Below are positions 9,859 to 19,335 of a stretch of 64,000 nt of DNA, one piece after another. The stretch spans positions 2,914,001 through 2,978,000 of the forward strand of contig JAXHLQ010000001.1 in NCBI GenBank assembly GCA_034522175.1, in the 5' to 3' direction. Position 1 is the stretch's first letter, and every line of letters starts with the position of its first letter. This stretch comes from JAIPDZ01 sp034522175. GTDB lineage: Bacteria > Desulfobacterota > DSM-4660 > Desulfatiglandales > Desulfatiglandaceae. The notes below the pieces were generated by a model. The model had not been told where the DNA came from, searched no databases, and saw nothing but the letters and a program-made list of their open reading frames with translations. A program made the translations under genes and the position numbers.

Positions 9859-10104
9859 ATGAAGAGACAAATTTTTGCCATGGTTGTATTTGTGTTTTAT
9901 ATGGAAGCACTTGCTGCATATGCATATGCCTATATTGATCCCGGTACCGGTAGCATGTTTATCCAAGCTGTTCTTGCCGTGATAGCGGCTTGTGCCGTCT
10001 CTGTAGGGGTGTTTTGGCGTCGTCTAAAAGCTTTCTTGAGAAGGACCTTCAGTCGCAATAAACATATTGATGGGAACTCCAACGGGAACTCCAATGTCGA
10101 GTAA
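9859..10104 (+). CDS. Small membrane protein with DPGTG motif
   Basis: 81 residues. A hydrophobic signal-like segment comes first, then YIDPGTGSMFIQ, a second hydrophobic helix and a basic tail (RRLKAFLRRTFSR). Small proteins with a YIDPGTGS core recur beside AlkP-type membrane enzymes in polysaccharide loci, but I know of no assigned function. The ATG at 9859 is preferred over an upstream in-frame TTG at 9841 because GAGGAG sits at the right distance before it. The 3' end overlaps the start of the next gene by 11 bases, indicating translational coupling. Confidence 0.7.
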   Translation: MKRQIFAMVVFVFYMEALAAYAYAYIDPGTGSMFIQAVLAVIAACAVSVGVFWRRLKAFLRRTFSRNKHIDGNSNGNSNVE

Positions 10105-11488
10105 TTCCGGTTCTTTTAGGGATCCATTTGGTAAGGTTTTCACATCAGATGGGAAAGTCTTTAGAAGCATATTTTCACCTGGAGTTAAAACTTATGAAGC
10201 CGCCAAAATGAGAGGTGTCTATGAACACCTCATCGATAAGCGGTTATTGATTTCTCATGAAGAGACTCAAGTCGACGAGTCCGCAGCTGAAGGCGCAGTG
10301 TATTGTTTGGCCCACCCTTGTCTGCCGATGGTAAGCTATCCCTGGGAGTGGTCGTTTTCCATGCTGAAAGATGCCGCACTACTTCATCTCGAGGCAATGG
10401 AAATACTGGTGCCAAGAGGCTTCTGGTTAAGGGATGCGAGTGCGTTTAATGTCCAATACGATGGAAAACAATTGGTATTGATCGATACCCTGTCTATAGG
10501 TAAACGAACGCCAGATAGCCCGTGGGTAGCTTATGGTCAGTTTTGTGCTCATTTTCTCGCGCCTTTGGCAATCGCCGCGTATTGCGATATTCGCTTACTT
10601 TCGCTTTGGCGCAGTTACATCGAAGGTTTCCCGCTTGATTTGGTGGTAAAGATGCTGCCATCCATTAAAAAGTATCGGCCAGGCATTTTTATGCACCTCA
10701 AACTTCATTCCGCGGCTCAAGCATCAGCGGACAAAAAGGAGGATATTACCAAGATTCGATCGAGTGAGAAGATTAAAGTCGGGGATAAAGGCCTCATCGG
10801 GATTGTAAGCTCCTTGAAAAGGACGATAGATCGGACGAATTGGAAAAGAAGATCCGCGATTTGGGAGGATTACGGAGAGATTAGAACCTACGATGACCCG
10901 GATGTTGCCATGAAATCGGAATATGTTGAGAATGTGATCAGGCAACTGAAACCCAAGATGGTATGGGATCTCGGTGCCAACAGGGGTGAATTTTCCCTGA
11001 TTGCTGCATCCCATGGGGCTTTTGTCGTAAGCATTGATGGCGATCCAGCCTGTTCGGAGGCGCTATACGAAAAAATTGGCGGCGAGAAGCGCATAACTGG
11101 AATCCTTCCATTGACAATGGATCTGGCCAATCCTTCACCAGGATTGGGCTGGAACAGTAAAGAGCGGTTGAGCTTAAGTGAAAGGGGACCTGCCGATTTG
11201 GTTATGGCATTGGCACTGATACACCATCTGGTGCTGTCATCGTGCGTGCCTTTTGACTTAATAGCCGAGTGGTTTTCGACCTTGGGGAATAGCCTATTAA
11301 TCGAATTTGTCCCTCCTGATGATCCCATGGTGAAAAAGCTCTTGCAGAATAGGGGGGATGAGCATCTCCCTTATAGCCTGAACTTATTTAAACGAAGCTT
11401 TGCGAGTTTTTATGATTTCGAGGAAGAGATAATTCTTAATAACGGCAGGATTTTATTTTTATGCGAGCGTTCGAAAAACAAAATCTAA
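10094..11488 (+). CDS. Fusion of degenerate kinase-like fold and SAM-dependent methyltransferase
   Basis: 464 residues. The C-terminal part is a class I SAM methyltransferase: motif I DLGANRGEFS near residue 293, an acidic SIDGD after the second strand, and ALALIHHL near residue 372. The N-terminal ~200 residues contain LRDASAFN (about 112-119) and then LIDTLS. The D-x4-N spacing and the following D resemble the catalytic loop and metal-binding aspartate of protein-kinase/aminoglycoside-kinase folds. So the first half may be a kinase-like module, active or not. The start at 10094 overlaps the previous gene. An earlier in-frame ATG at 10067 is less likely. Methylation or phosphorylation of a glycan is inferred from context only. 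Confidence 0.7.
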   Translation: MSSNSGSFRDPFGKVFTSDGKVFRSIFSPGVKTYEAAKMRGVYEHLIDKRLLISHEETQVDESAAEGAVYCLAHPCLPMVSYPWEWSFSMLKDAALLHLEAMEILVPRGFWLRDASAFNVQYDGKQLVLIDTLSIGKRTPDSPWVAYGQFCAHFLAPLAIAAYCDIRLLSLWRSYIEGFPLDLVVKMLPSIKKYRPGIFMHLKLHSAAQASADKKEDITKIRSSEKIKVGDKGLIGIVSSLKRTIDRTNWKRRSAIWEDYGEIRTYDDPDVAMKSEYVENVIRQLKPKMVWDLGANRGEFSLIAASHGAFVVSIDGDPACSEALYEKIGGEKRITGILPLTMDLANPSPGLGWNSKERLSLSERGPADLVMALALIHHLVLSSCVPFDLIAEWFSTLGNSLLIEFVPPDDPMVKKLLQNRGDEHLPYSLNLFKRSFASFYDFEEEIILNNGRILFLCERSKNKI

Positions 11489-11550
11489 GCAATCGATATT
11501 TTTCAGAAGTTGACACCATTGTCCAGGCAACTCACTGAGGAGGAAAAGAG

Positions 11551-12330
11551 ATGAATATGAAAACCGCGATTAGACAATGGATTAAAATGGCTCGTGTTAT
11601 GCAGGCAGCAATTCTTGTATGCGTTGGTGCCATCACTCCGACTTCAGCCATATGTGCCGATAAATTATTGGTGAAGAACCCAGGAGGAACAACGACATTT
11701 AAGGTTGAGGATAATGGGTCTGTCACCTCTGTTTCTTCTCTATTTATCAACGGCGCCTCTGCATGGGGCAGCGCACCCTTTGTTTTGGGCCAGAATCTAT
11801 CAAACAGAGGGCTGGTGATTACGAATAAGGCGCCGAACAATCAAAAAAACATATATATGGGATGGAATGTTGGCTCAACTCATGAGTATGCAGAGATTTT
11901 TGCGCTCCATGAGGGTGTGGCATATAAGAATCTCGTCTTGAATCCAAGTGGGGGTTTTGTTGGGATTGGGAACACAAGCCCCTCATTTCCTCTGCAGATG
12001 GGCAGCGGTGCCTATGTGTCGGCAGGCGGAGTGTGGACGAATGCGTCCAGCAGGGAATATAAGAAAGATATTGAGGTGTTAGCTGCCAATGAAGCAATGG
12101 ATGCCGTAAAGGCGCTCAAGCCGGTTAAGTTTCGATATAAGGTCAATCCAGAAGAAAGGCATGTGGGGTTTATCGCTGAGGAAGTCCCTGAAATTGCGTC
12201 AACAAGGGATAGAAAAGGGATGAGTCCTATGGATGTGGTGGCCCTATTGACCCGAGTGGTGCAAGATCAGCAAAAGATAATCGAGGAGCTCTCGGAAAAG
12301 GTAGCGAGACTTGAGGCCCTTGAACATTAA
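11551..12330 (+). CDS. Secreted tail-fibre-type protein with S74 intramolecular chaperone domain
   Basis: 259 residues with a good ribosome site (GAGGAGG) before the ATG. Residues 1-36 form a signal peptide ending around TSAICA. The middle is beta-rich with short repeated strands. From about residue 164 the sequence reads ASSREYKKDIEVL and later VGFIAEEVPE, the signature of the peptidase S74 intramolecular chaperone domain known from phage tail spikes and endosialidases, ending in a trimerising coiled coil (VVQDQQKIIEELSEKVARLE). In known members the domain assists trimer folding and then cleaves itself off with a Ser-Lys dyad. The serine and lysines are present here. A chromosomal, secreted copy inside a polysaccharide locus suggests a glycan-binding or surface-fibre role. 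Confidence 0.78.
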   Translation: MNMKTAIRQWIKMARVMQAAILVCVGAITPTSAICADKLLVKNPGGTTTFKVEDNGSVTSVSSLFINGASAWGSAPFVLGQNLSNRGLVITNKAPNNQKNIYMGWNVGSTHEYAEIFALHEGVAYKNLVLNPSGGFVGIGNTSPSFPLQMGSGAYVSAGGVWTNASSREYKKDIEVLAANEAMDAVKALKPVKFRYKVNPEERHVGFIAEEVPEIASTRDRKGMSPMDVVALLTRVVQDQQKIIEELSEKVARLEALEH

Positions 12331-12514
12331 TTGGCTTTTTAAGAACCTTTGAATACGCATGGAATACACCAGGTTTTCGATAAACAGGGGTCAGGGAACT
12401 GTAAAAGATGGCAAGGATACGAGAAATACTTGTACTTTTAGATGGTTTCAAAAGCCTGCGCCCTGAAATCTTATTGACTATCCTTATTCGCCGATATTGA
12501 TAGAAGAGGTGAAG

Positions 12515-13441
12515 ATGGACAAAGCGTCTAAAATATACGTAGCTGGGCACCGTGGCTTGGTCGGTTCAGCCATTGTGAGGCAACTTCAGCGAAACAGTTA
12601 CCACCGTCTTATTCTTAAAGCCCATGACGAACTGGATCTATTGCGGCAAAGCGACGTCGAAGACTTTTTCCAACAGGAAAGGCCTGAATATGTGTTTTTA
12701 GCCGCAGCAAAGGTTGGGGGTATTTGGGCGAATGCCACGTATCCTGCCGATTTTATCTTCAACAACATCATGATTCAGGCCAACATTATTCATGCGTCCT
12801 ATCTTCACGGCGTGAAGAAACTGCTTTTTCTCGGGAGTTCGTGCATTTACCCTAAACACTGCCCTCAACCCATGAAAGAGGAACATCTTCTTTCCGGCTA
12901 TCTGGAACCGACTAATGAACCTTATGCAGTGGCAAAGATCTCTGGAATTAAAATGTGCCAGGCGTATAATCGTCAGTATCGTACCCATTATATCAGCGTG
13001 ATGCCGACGAATCTCTACGGACCGGGGGATAATTTTGACCTTGAAACCTCCCACGTGCTTCCAGCACTTATCAGAAAGTTCCACGAAGCAAAGATGAAGC
13101 ATGACAAATCGGTAGAGATTTGGGGTTCGGGTGCCCCGAGGCGTGAGTTTTTATATGTTGACGATCTGGCCGAATCGTGTCTCTTTCTAATGAAAAACTA
13201 TGATGAAGATGACATCATCAATGTAGGCGTGGGCAAAGACCAGACCATTCGAGAGTTGGCCGAGATGATTGGTAAGATTGTAGGCTTTGAAGGTGAACTG
13301 TCTTTTGACCCCACCAAGCCAGATGGGACGCCGCTTAAGCGCCTTGACATCTCTCGTTTAAAAGCTCTGGGTTGGGAGGCGAAGACCCCGTTGAAGGAAG
13401 GGATCAAACAGTCTTACCAATGGTATCTCAGTCAGGCATAA
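12515..13441 (+). CDS. fcl: GDP-L-fucose synthase
   Basis: 308 residues, the usual family length. This bifunctional epimerase/reductase converts GDP-4-keto-6-deoxymannose to GDP-L-fucose in the cytoplasm. The Rossmann start is GHRGLVGSAI (residues 10-19). The catalytic set is SSCIYPK and the YAVAK pair (Y-x3-K), and PTNLYGPGDNFD follows as expected. The ATG at 12515 is chosen over an in-frame upstream start at 12497 because GAGGTG lies just before it. The partner GDP-mannose 4,6-dehydratase is not in the window and must lie elsewhere. Its presence indicates that the polymer contains fucose or a related deoxyhexose. Confidence 0.93.
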   Translation: MDKASKIYVAGHRGLVGSAIVRQLQRNSYHRLILKAHDELDLLRQSDVEDFFQQERPEYVFLAAAKVGGIWANATYPADFIFNNIMIQANIIHASYLHGVKKLLFLGSSCIYPKHCPQPMKEEHLLSGYLEPTNEPYAVAKISGIKMCQAYNRQYRTHYISVMPTNLYGPGDNFDLETSHVLPALIRKFHEAKMKHDKSVEIWGSGAPRREFLYVDDLAESCLFLMKNYDEDDIINVGVGKDQTIRELAEMIGKIVGFEGELSFDPTKPDGTPLKRLDISRLKALGWEAKTPLKEGIKQSYQWYLSQA

Positions 13442-13532
13442 ACCTTTTCATCAATGGTGGGTTTTATCATTTTAGAAATCTGAACGCCTTCATCCAATCA
13501 TCTTGTTCTGGCCCTAATTGGCCTTTCATTCC

Positions 13533-14669
13533 GTGACAGAATACGCAATCGTCATTCCCAATCTGAACCAAAGCCATTTCTTGCCTTGGGCTTTGGAAAG
13601 CCTAAAATATCAAACAGAGCCGTTTAATCTTGCCTTAATGGACGGTGGTTCAAAAGACAATTTCAAAGAAGTTGTTAGGCAGTATTCTGACATAATAGCC
13701 TATCTGAAATCAGATCCTGATGGCGGGCAGGCCGCTGCAATTAGAGAAGGGAAGAGGAAAGTTGATGGTGACGTTGTCGCCTGGTTGAATGCAGACGATT
13801 ACTACTTTCCAGGTACACTAAGAAACGTATCTGCCGCCTTTGAGGAAGATCCCGGTGTCGATGTTGTCTACGGAGATGCCGTTCATGTCACACCCGAAGG
13901 CTCTTTCTTATCCTATTTCCCGCCCATACAGACTTACGACGCGAGGATGCTGACCAAACGGTGTTTTATTTGTCAGCCCGCATGTTTTGTCCGTCGCTCT
14001 GTCTACGAAAACATTGGTGGTATTGACCCGAGCCTGCGATATACCATGGACTGGGATCTGTGGTGCAGGTTGTCCCTTTCGGGTGCAAGATTCAAGTATA
14101 TCCAAAAGCCTCTTGCTGCTGTCAGGTACTATGACAGCACAAAAACCCTCAGCACGGACCGATTGCGATATAGAGAGATTTATCGGATTGAGAGAAAATA
14201 CGGGCATAGGCTCTTACCTCTATCATGGCCTGGATTTTACCGATTTGACTTGTCATTTAAGAAAAAAAGAACCTGGTTTGAAGGTCTATTGTTGGACGTT
14301 TTGGATATCATGAAAAAGGCCAAGCGACTCGGATTATCCCGAAGGTTTTACCAGAACCAGATGTTAAAGCCGCTATACGGATTTGATCGGTTTGAAACAT
14401 CACTGGTTTATGGACTGTGCACCATTCATTTTCCCTGGTATGCGAAAGAACAACTCGAGAGGCTGTATCTAAGGATATGTCCTTCAGACCGTAGATATCG
14501 AGTGGTGGTAAATGACATGACTGCCATGTGCGAAAAACTCGAAAAAGACTGGTTTTGTGTTCGATTTCCAAGCTCAAATGGATCGCATGTAAAGATTTCT
14601 ATTGAGCAGCAAGGTGAAAAATTGATCTGGAGGCTAAAGGATTTTGTATTTGATTTGGAGTCGTTATAA
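13533..14669 (+). CDS. Glycosyltransferase family 2 (WfgS-like)
   Basis: 378 residues from a GTG start, with a TTG 15 bases upstream as the alternative. The GT2 core begins almost at the N-terminus: YAIVIPNLNQ, then MDGGSKDN, DGGQAAAIREG (where paralogues have GQSDAIN) and WLNADD near residue 85. CFICQPACFVRRSVYENIGG matches the equivalent stretch of the GT2 half of the gene at 2926. The C-terminal ~150 residues are unassigned. The gene converges on the minus-strand glycosyltransferase at 14690 with only 20 bp between stops and no visible terminator. Confidence 0.8.
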   Translation: MTEYAIVIPNLNQSHFLPWALESLKYQTEPFNLALMDGGSKDNFKEVVRQYSDIIAYLKSDPDGGQAAAIREGKRKVDGDVVAWLNADDYYFPGTLRNVSAAFEEDPGVDVVYGDAVHVTPEGSFLSYFPPIQTYDARMLTKRCFICQPACFVRRSVYENIGGIDPSLRYTMDWDLWCRLSLSGARFKYIQKPLAAVRYYDSTKTLSTDRLRYREIYRIERKYGHRLLPLSWPGFYRFDLSFKKKRTWFEGLLLDVLDIMKKAKRLGLSRRFYQNQMLKPLYGFDRFETSLVYGLCTIHFPWYAKEQLERLYLRICPSDRRYRVVVNDMTAMCEKLEKDWFCVRFPSSNGSHVKISIEQQGEKLIWRLKDFVFDLESL

Positions 14670-14689
14670 AGCTGTGGCCGGGTAAATCG

Positions 14690-15607
14690 TCAGGAAAATC
14701 CCCGTAATGGGCATTTGCCCATTTTGCCGACAAAGCCGTGATAGGTCCCCAAGAGGATGGCTTCCGTTTTTCTTAATTTGTCAGATTCATAAAGGAGTAT
14801 GGAAAGTATCTCATGGGTGAGTCTAGCGATCATCAAAATGGCATAAATCGGATAAGGCCGAAAGTATTCGATGGTGGTTCTGATGCCATTTCTAAAAATG
14901 TAATACTTCCGGACGGGGGCATGATGGTTCGGCTTTATGGTCAATCCAAAGAATTTCCTGACTGAGCGTCGACCAACGGCATGATCCAAGGTGAGGTCGC
15001 AATTGACAGCGGTGGAAAATCCCAAGCGGTTGGCCCTCAGACAGTATTCATTGTCTATGAAGTCAATGTAATAATCTTCACGAAACGGTCCGATTTTATT
15101 GTACTGGGATAAATCAATCAACATTCCCGAGGTAATGGCGATCAAAGTGAAGTTTTCGTTTCGAATCGGCATGTTCTTGCAGGTGATATGCCTTAGATAC
15201 CATCGGCTAAGCAGGGGAAAAATCGCAAATGTCTTGCTGTTTCTGTCATAGAAATTGGGCACATAGAATCCGTACTTATACGTGCTGTTTTCGAATGTCG
15301 ATTTAAACCGCAGCATCTCACGGAAGTACCTGTTTGAAGGGCGTGAATCCTGATCCAATAAGAATACATTTTCTATCCCAACTTTCCTTGCTACGTTCAT
15401 TCCCATGTTAAGCGCCTTGGCCAACCCTACGTTTTCCATGCAGGTTTGGACTGTGACATTGGGTTTCTTGGGATAGCTTGGTGCACATTTTTGAGAAGTG
15501 TTATCGATTATAATGAGTTGATCGCATAGGAAGGAGAGCCTTTCCAGGTTTTCGATCACATCTTTGTCCGGAAAATAGGTAACGACGATGGCAGCATGTT
15601 TAGACAT
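14690..15607 (-). CDS. Glycosyltransferase family 2, rhamnosyltransferase (RfbF-like)
   Basis: 305 residues, the normal size for this family. Seen: AAIVVTYFPD at residues 5-14, LIIIDNTS, ENVGLAKALNMGM, and LLDQDSRPS, where the DQDS carries the metal-binding aspartates. N-x-G-L-A-x-A-x-N-x-G followed by L-D-Q-D-S is characteristic of dTDP-rhamnosyltransferases of the RfbF/WbbL type. It is the only minus-strand gene inside the glycan cluster, apart from the partial gene at the left edge. The divergent 112 bp upstream (15608-15719) should hold promoters for it and for the fusion gene at 15720. Confidence 0.85.
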   Translation of the reverse strand: MSKHAAIVVTYFPDKDVIENLERLSFLCDQLIIIDNTSQKCAPSYPKKPNVTVQTCMENVGLAKALNMGMNVARKVGIENVFLLDQDSRPSNRYFREMLRFKSTFENSTYKYGFYVPNFYDRNSKTFAIFPLLSRWYLRHITCKNMPIRNENFTLIAITSGMLIDLSQYNKIGPFREDYYIDFIDNEYCLRANRLGFSTAVNCDLTLDHAVGRRSVRKFFGLTIKPNHHAPVRKYYIFRNGIRTTIEYFRPYPIYAILMIARLTHEILSILLYESDKLRKTEAILLGTYHGFVGKMGKCPLRGFS

Positions 15608-15719
15608 GGTTTTCCATGAAATCGTTTAAATTAATAGCGGTTTTTCGATTCTTCAACATAGGCCAAATGGCATTTAATGTCAAAGTTTTCCATGAATGGC
15701 CTTACCTTGATGCGGGTGA

Positions 15720-17873
15720 ATGATATCAATGGATGTTATTATCGTTAACTACAACAGCACGAATCACCTCTTGCGTTGTCTCCGATCCATTTTTGATTCG
15801 GCCGCGGGTATTGATCTAAAAGTAAGGGTTCAAGACAATCATTCACGGGATGGGGTAGCTCGTGTTGGACAGATTTTCCCGCAAGTGAGATTACATAGGA
15901 ATGAGAGCAATCTGGGCTTTGCACGGGCGGTAAATCAGGGATTGAAACAAAGTTCATCTTCCTATGTCCTGATATTGAATCCCGATACCATTCTCAATGA
16001 AGGATTTTTTGAAAAAGTCACGGAATACATGGATACCCATCCTGAAACCGGCATCATGGGGCCGAAAATTTTTGACAGTGATGGCAGTGTTCAGGGCTCT
16101 GCGAGACTTTTCCCAAATTTATTGACGGCTTTATTCGGCCGAAAGTCCCTCCTAACCAAGATCTTTCCCAGCAATCCCGTTACTCGGGAGAATATAATGA
16201 CGGGTCGGTCAGATGGTATCAATCCAATGGACGTCGATTGGGTGTCCGGCGCCTGCATGGTGGTGAGAAGAGCGGCCATAGAAGATGTGGGGTTCATGGA
16301 CGATGGATTTTTTATGTACTGGGAAGATGCGGATTGGTGCAGACGGATGTGGATCGGCGGATGGAAGGTTGTCTATTATCCCCAGCCGTCGATTATCCAT
16401 TATGTGGGCATCAGCAGTAGAGAGAACGTAATTCGTTCTGTTGTTGCTTTTCATAAGAGCATCTATCGTCTTTTTAAAAAGCATGCAAAAAAACCACGCT
16501 CCATACTGACGCCGATTGTTTATTGGGGTCTTATCTATCGACTCCTATTTGTTCTTGGATTTCAGTGCGCAACCAAGACCCTGCAAGGGTTAAATCAGAT
16601 CCAGCCTCATCGCCTTTCAGTAGGCATACGGTCCAAAGACGCCAAAATAAAGGTGGTTCGTTTTATCGCGCGACTCAATATCGGTGGCCCATCGATACAT
16701 GTGCATCTGCTGAACACGGGGCTGGATAAAGCCAGATTCGTGTCGATTTTAGTTGCTGGAAAAATTTCTTCCCAGGAAGGCGACATGAGTTATCTATTCG
16801 AAAGTTTTCCTGATTCAAAACCGATTATCATTAAGGAATTGCAAAGAGAAATCAGCCCAATCATGGATATCAAGGCGTTTTTTCAGATTCTCAAGATCCT
16901 TAGCCATGAAGATCCAGACATCGTCCATACGCACACGGCTAAGGCTGGGACCAGTGCCCGTATCGCTGTACTTCTATACAATGCCCTGCATGGGCGGAAC
17001 ATTCAAATGGTTCATACCTTTCATGGGCATGTGTTTGAAGGTTACTTTTCGCCAACCATTTCGCTCATGTTCACTTGGATTGAGCGAATCCTGGCGTTGT
17101 TCACAGATGTGATCATAGCCATTAGCAAATCACAACAGTCGGATCTTTCGACAAAATTTCGCATTACGACGGCAAACAAGATCAGAATAGTCCCTCTGGG
17201 CTTCAATCTGAGGCCGTTTTTGGAATGTGATCCCTTGAAGGGAAGATTCAGAGCAAGTACTGGTTTGATGCGTGATGCCATATTGATTGGAATTGTTGGA
17301 AGATTGGTCCCTGTGAAACGACACCTCATGTTTTTAGAAGCGGCGAAATATTTTGTCGAATACAACCCCGGAATGACCGCCCAGTTCTTAATTGTCGGAG
17401 ATGGCGAACTTAAACAGGAACTTAGATTTCAAACAATCGAAATGGGATTGTCAAAATACGTGCGTTTTTGTGGCTGGCGACGAGATTTGCCAGAAGTTTA
17501 TCGTGATGTTGATATTTTGAGTCTGACGTCTGTCAATGAAGGAACGCCGGTTTCAATTATTGAGGCCATGGCTGCAGCTACACCGGTGATCGCCACGGAC
17601 GTGGGTGGCGTCTCGGATCTCTTGGGATCGAACGGCGAACATCCTGATGTTGGGGAGTACCTGGTATGTGCCCGAGGCATACTATGCTGCAGGGAAGATC
17701 CAATAGGATTTGCAAAGGGATTAACATGTTTAGTCAAGATGGATGCCCGCGAAAGAGACCTATTGGGCCAGAAATCGAGGGATTTTGTTAGACAGAAGTT
17801 TTCCGATAGAAGGCTTTTGAACGATATTGAAACATTATATTTGGAATTGACTGCGAAATCCAGAAGAAAATGA
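15720..17873 (+). CDS. Bimodular glycosyltransferase: GT2 followed by GT4
   Basis: 717 residues. Residues 1 to about 270 are a GT2 domain (VIIVNYNSTNHLL, NLGFARAVNQGL, LILNPDT, and MYWEDADWCRRM, the usual ED motif). Residues from about 310 form a GT4 domain with HTHTAKAGTSAR, HTFHGHVFEGYF and the E-x7-E segment NEGTPVSIIEAM. The domain order is the reverse of that in the fusion at 2926. Two transferases in one chain suggest two consecutive transfer steps. The start could also be the ATG nine bases downstream (15729), for which a GGGTG lies at better spacing. Sugar specificities are unknown. Confidence 0.83.
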   Translation: MISMDVIIVNYNSTNHLLRCLRSIFDSAAGIDLKVRVQDNHSRDGVARVGQIFPQVRLHRNESNLGFARAVNQGLKQSSSSYVLILNPDTILNEGFFEKVTEYMDTHPETGIMGPKIFDSDGSVQGSARLFPNLLTALFGRKSLLTKIFPSNPVTRENIMTGRSDGINPMDVDWVSGACMVVRRAAIEDVGFMDDGFFMYWEDADWCRRMWIGGWKVVYYPQPSIIHYVGISSRENVIRSVVAFHKSIYRLFKKHAKKPRSILTPIVYWGLIYRLLFVLGFQCATKTLQGLNQIQPHRLSVGIRSKDAKIKVVRFIARLNIGGPSIHVHLLNTGLDKARFVSILVAGKISSQEGDMSYLFESFPDSKPIIIKELQREISPIMDIKAFFQILKILSHEDPDIVHTHTAKAGTSARIAVLLYNALHGRNIQMVHTFHGHVFEGYFSPTISLMFTWIERILALFTDVIIAISKSQQSDLSTKFRITTANKIRIVPLGFNLRPFLECDPLKGRFRASTGLMRDAILIGIVGRLVPVKRHLMFLEAAKYFVEYNPGMTAQFLIVGDGELKQELRFQTIEMGLSKYVRFCGWRRDLPEVYRDVDILSLTSVNEGTPVSIIEAMAAATPVIATDVGGVSDLLGSNGEHPDVGEYLVCARGILCCREDPIGFAKGLTCLVKMDARERDLLGQKSRDFVRQKFSDRRLLNDIETLYLELTAKSRRK

Positions 17874-17970
17874 TTATAGCCAGGACGAAATCATTGTCTC
17901 GGGTTTTGCTAAACCTGATGGCTGAACCTTTAAGGATAAAGTCTTCGACGCGTCGCAATAACGGGTCCGA

Positions 17971-19330
17971 ATGATGGAACATCTGGGGCCAAATATTACG
18001 CGATGGAAAAAATGGTGCCTGAGATCAACCAATAGGAAAATTTTTGCCGGTATTATCAGGTGTAGGCAGCTTTACGGTCTTAGTGAAGATGGCCGCTGTT
18101 GGGAAGCAGCTCATCATCGCTGACCGATTCGGCACAAGCGATGCGTTGGACGCCTTTCTGATCGCATTTCTCGCCCCGTCATTTGTCATTAATGTGGCTG
18201 CAGGGTCTTTCAGCGCAGCGCTCATTCCGACATTTATCGAGGTAAGAGAGCGGGAAGGGCATGAGGCGGCACAACGCCTCTTTTCCAGCCTCATGGTTTT
18301 GAGTATTTTGCTGATACTCGCCATATCCGCTGTACTGGCCATATTATCGCCATACATTATACAAGTTATCGGCTCGGGATTCAGTCCTCAAAAACAGGCG
18401 CTGACAGGTTCCCTGTTTTTTGCCATATTGCCCCTTTTGATCATCGGCGGTTTGGTTTTCATGTGGACCAGTATCCTTAATGCGGAGCAGCGATTTGGAT
18501 TAGCAGCCATTGCTCCGATTTTGACGCCGATTGTGGCGGTCTTGTTTATTTTTTTGTTTGGTAGAGATTGGGGCATATACGCCCTCGCCGCCGGAACCGT
18601 CTGTGGGGGTCTCCTGGAACTGATGCTCTTAGGCAATGGACTGAAACGGCAGGGATTCTTCCTTGTCCCGAGATGGTATGGCATGAATCCGGCCGCAAAA
18701 CAGGTGGCCAAGCAGTATCTTCCCATGGCCGCGGGGGCACTGCTCATGGGTGGGACGGATGTGGTAGACCAGTCCATGGCTGCGATGCTGGGAGCCGGAA
18801 GCGTATCTGCGCTGAATTACGGTAATAAGGTGGTATCTCTGTTCATAAGCATCGGTTCGTTATCATTGAGTACAGCGATTTTTCCCTATTTTTCTCGCAT
18901 GGTGACAGACAATGACTGGACCGGTATAAAAAATACAATCATGACATATGGTCGAATCGTCATGGTCGTGAGCGTTCCGGCCACGATCCTTCTGGTGTAC
19001 TTATCAAATCCTATTGTTGCGTTTTTGTTTGAGCGAGGGGCTTTCACGGAAGGGGATGCGCATCTCGTAGCGAGAGTTCAAAGCCTGTATTTCCTTCAAA
19101 TCCCATTTTATCTCTTGGGAATTATGGGTGTACGTTTGCTAAGCGCCTTGAAAAAAAATCATGTTTTAATGGGGATATCGGGCATAAACCTTGTGGTTAA
19201 CATCCTCGCCAACTTTATTTTTATGCGTTACATGGGCCTTCCAGGGATAAGTTTATCGACCAGCGTGGTTTATTTCATTTCATTGGCGCTCATCTGTCTC
19301 TCTCTGCGTCCAATATTGAGAATGGGTTGA
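17971..19330 (+). CDS. MurJ/MVF-family lipid-linked glycan flippase (one frame break near the N-terminus)
   Basis: About 452 residues after removing one apparent extra base around 18052-18055. Before the break the frame reads NRKIFAGII; after it GVGSFTVLVKMAAVGKQ. Joined, these give the expected first membrane helix of MVF proteins. The rest is a chain of hydrophobic helices with the family motif GTSDALDAFLIAF and RFGLAAIAPILTPI. MurJ flips lipid II. Relatives in polysaccharide loci are thought to flip lipid-linked repeat units instead, in the place of Wzx, which is absent here. It is somewhat shorter than MurJ (~500 residues). The stop overlaps the region just before the next gene's start. 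No Wzy polymerase was recognised in the window. Confidence 0.75.
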
Positions 19331-19335
19331 CATAC

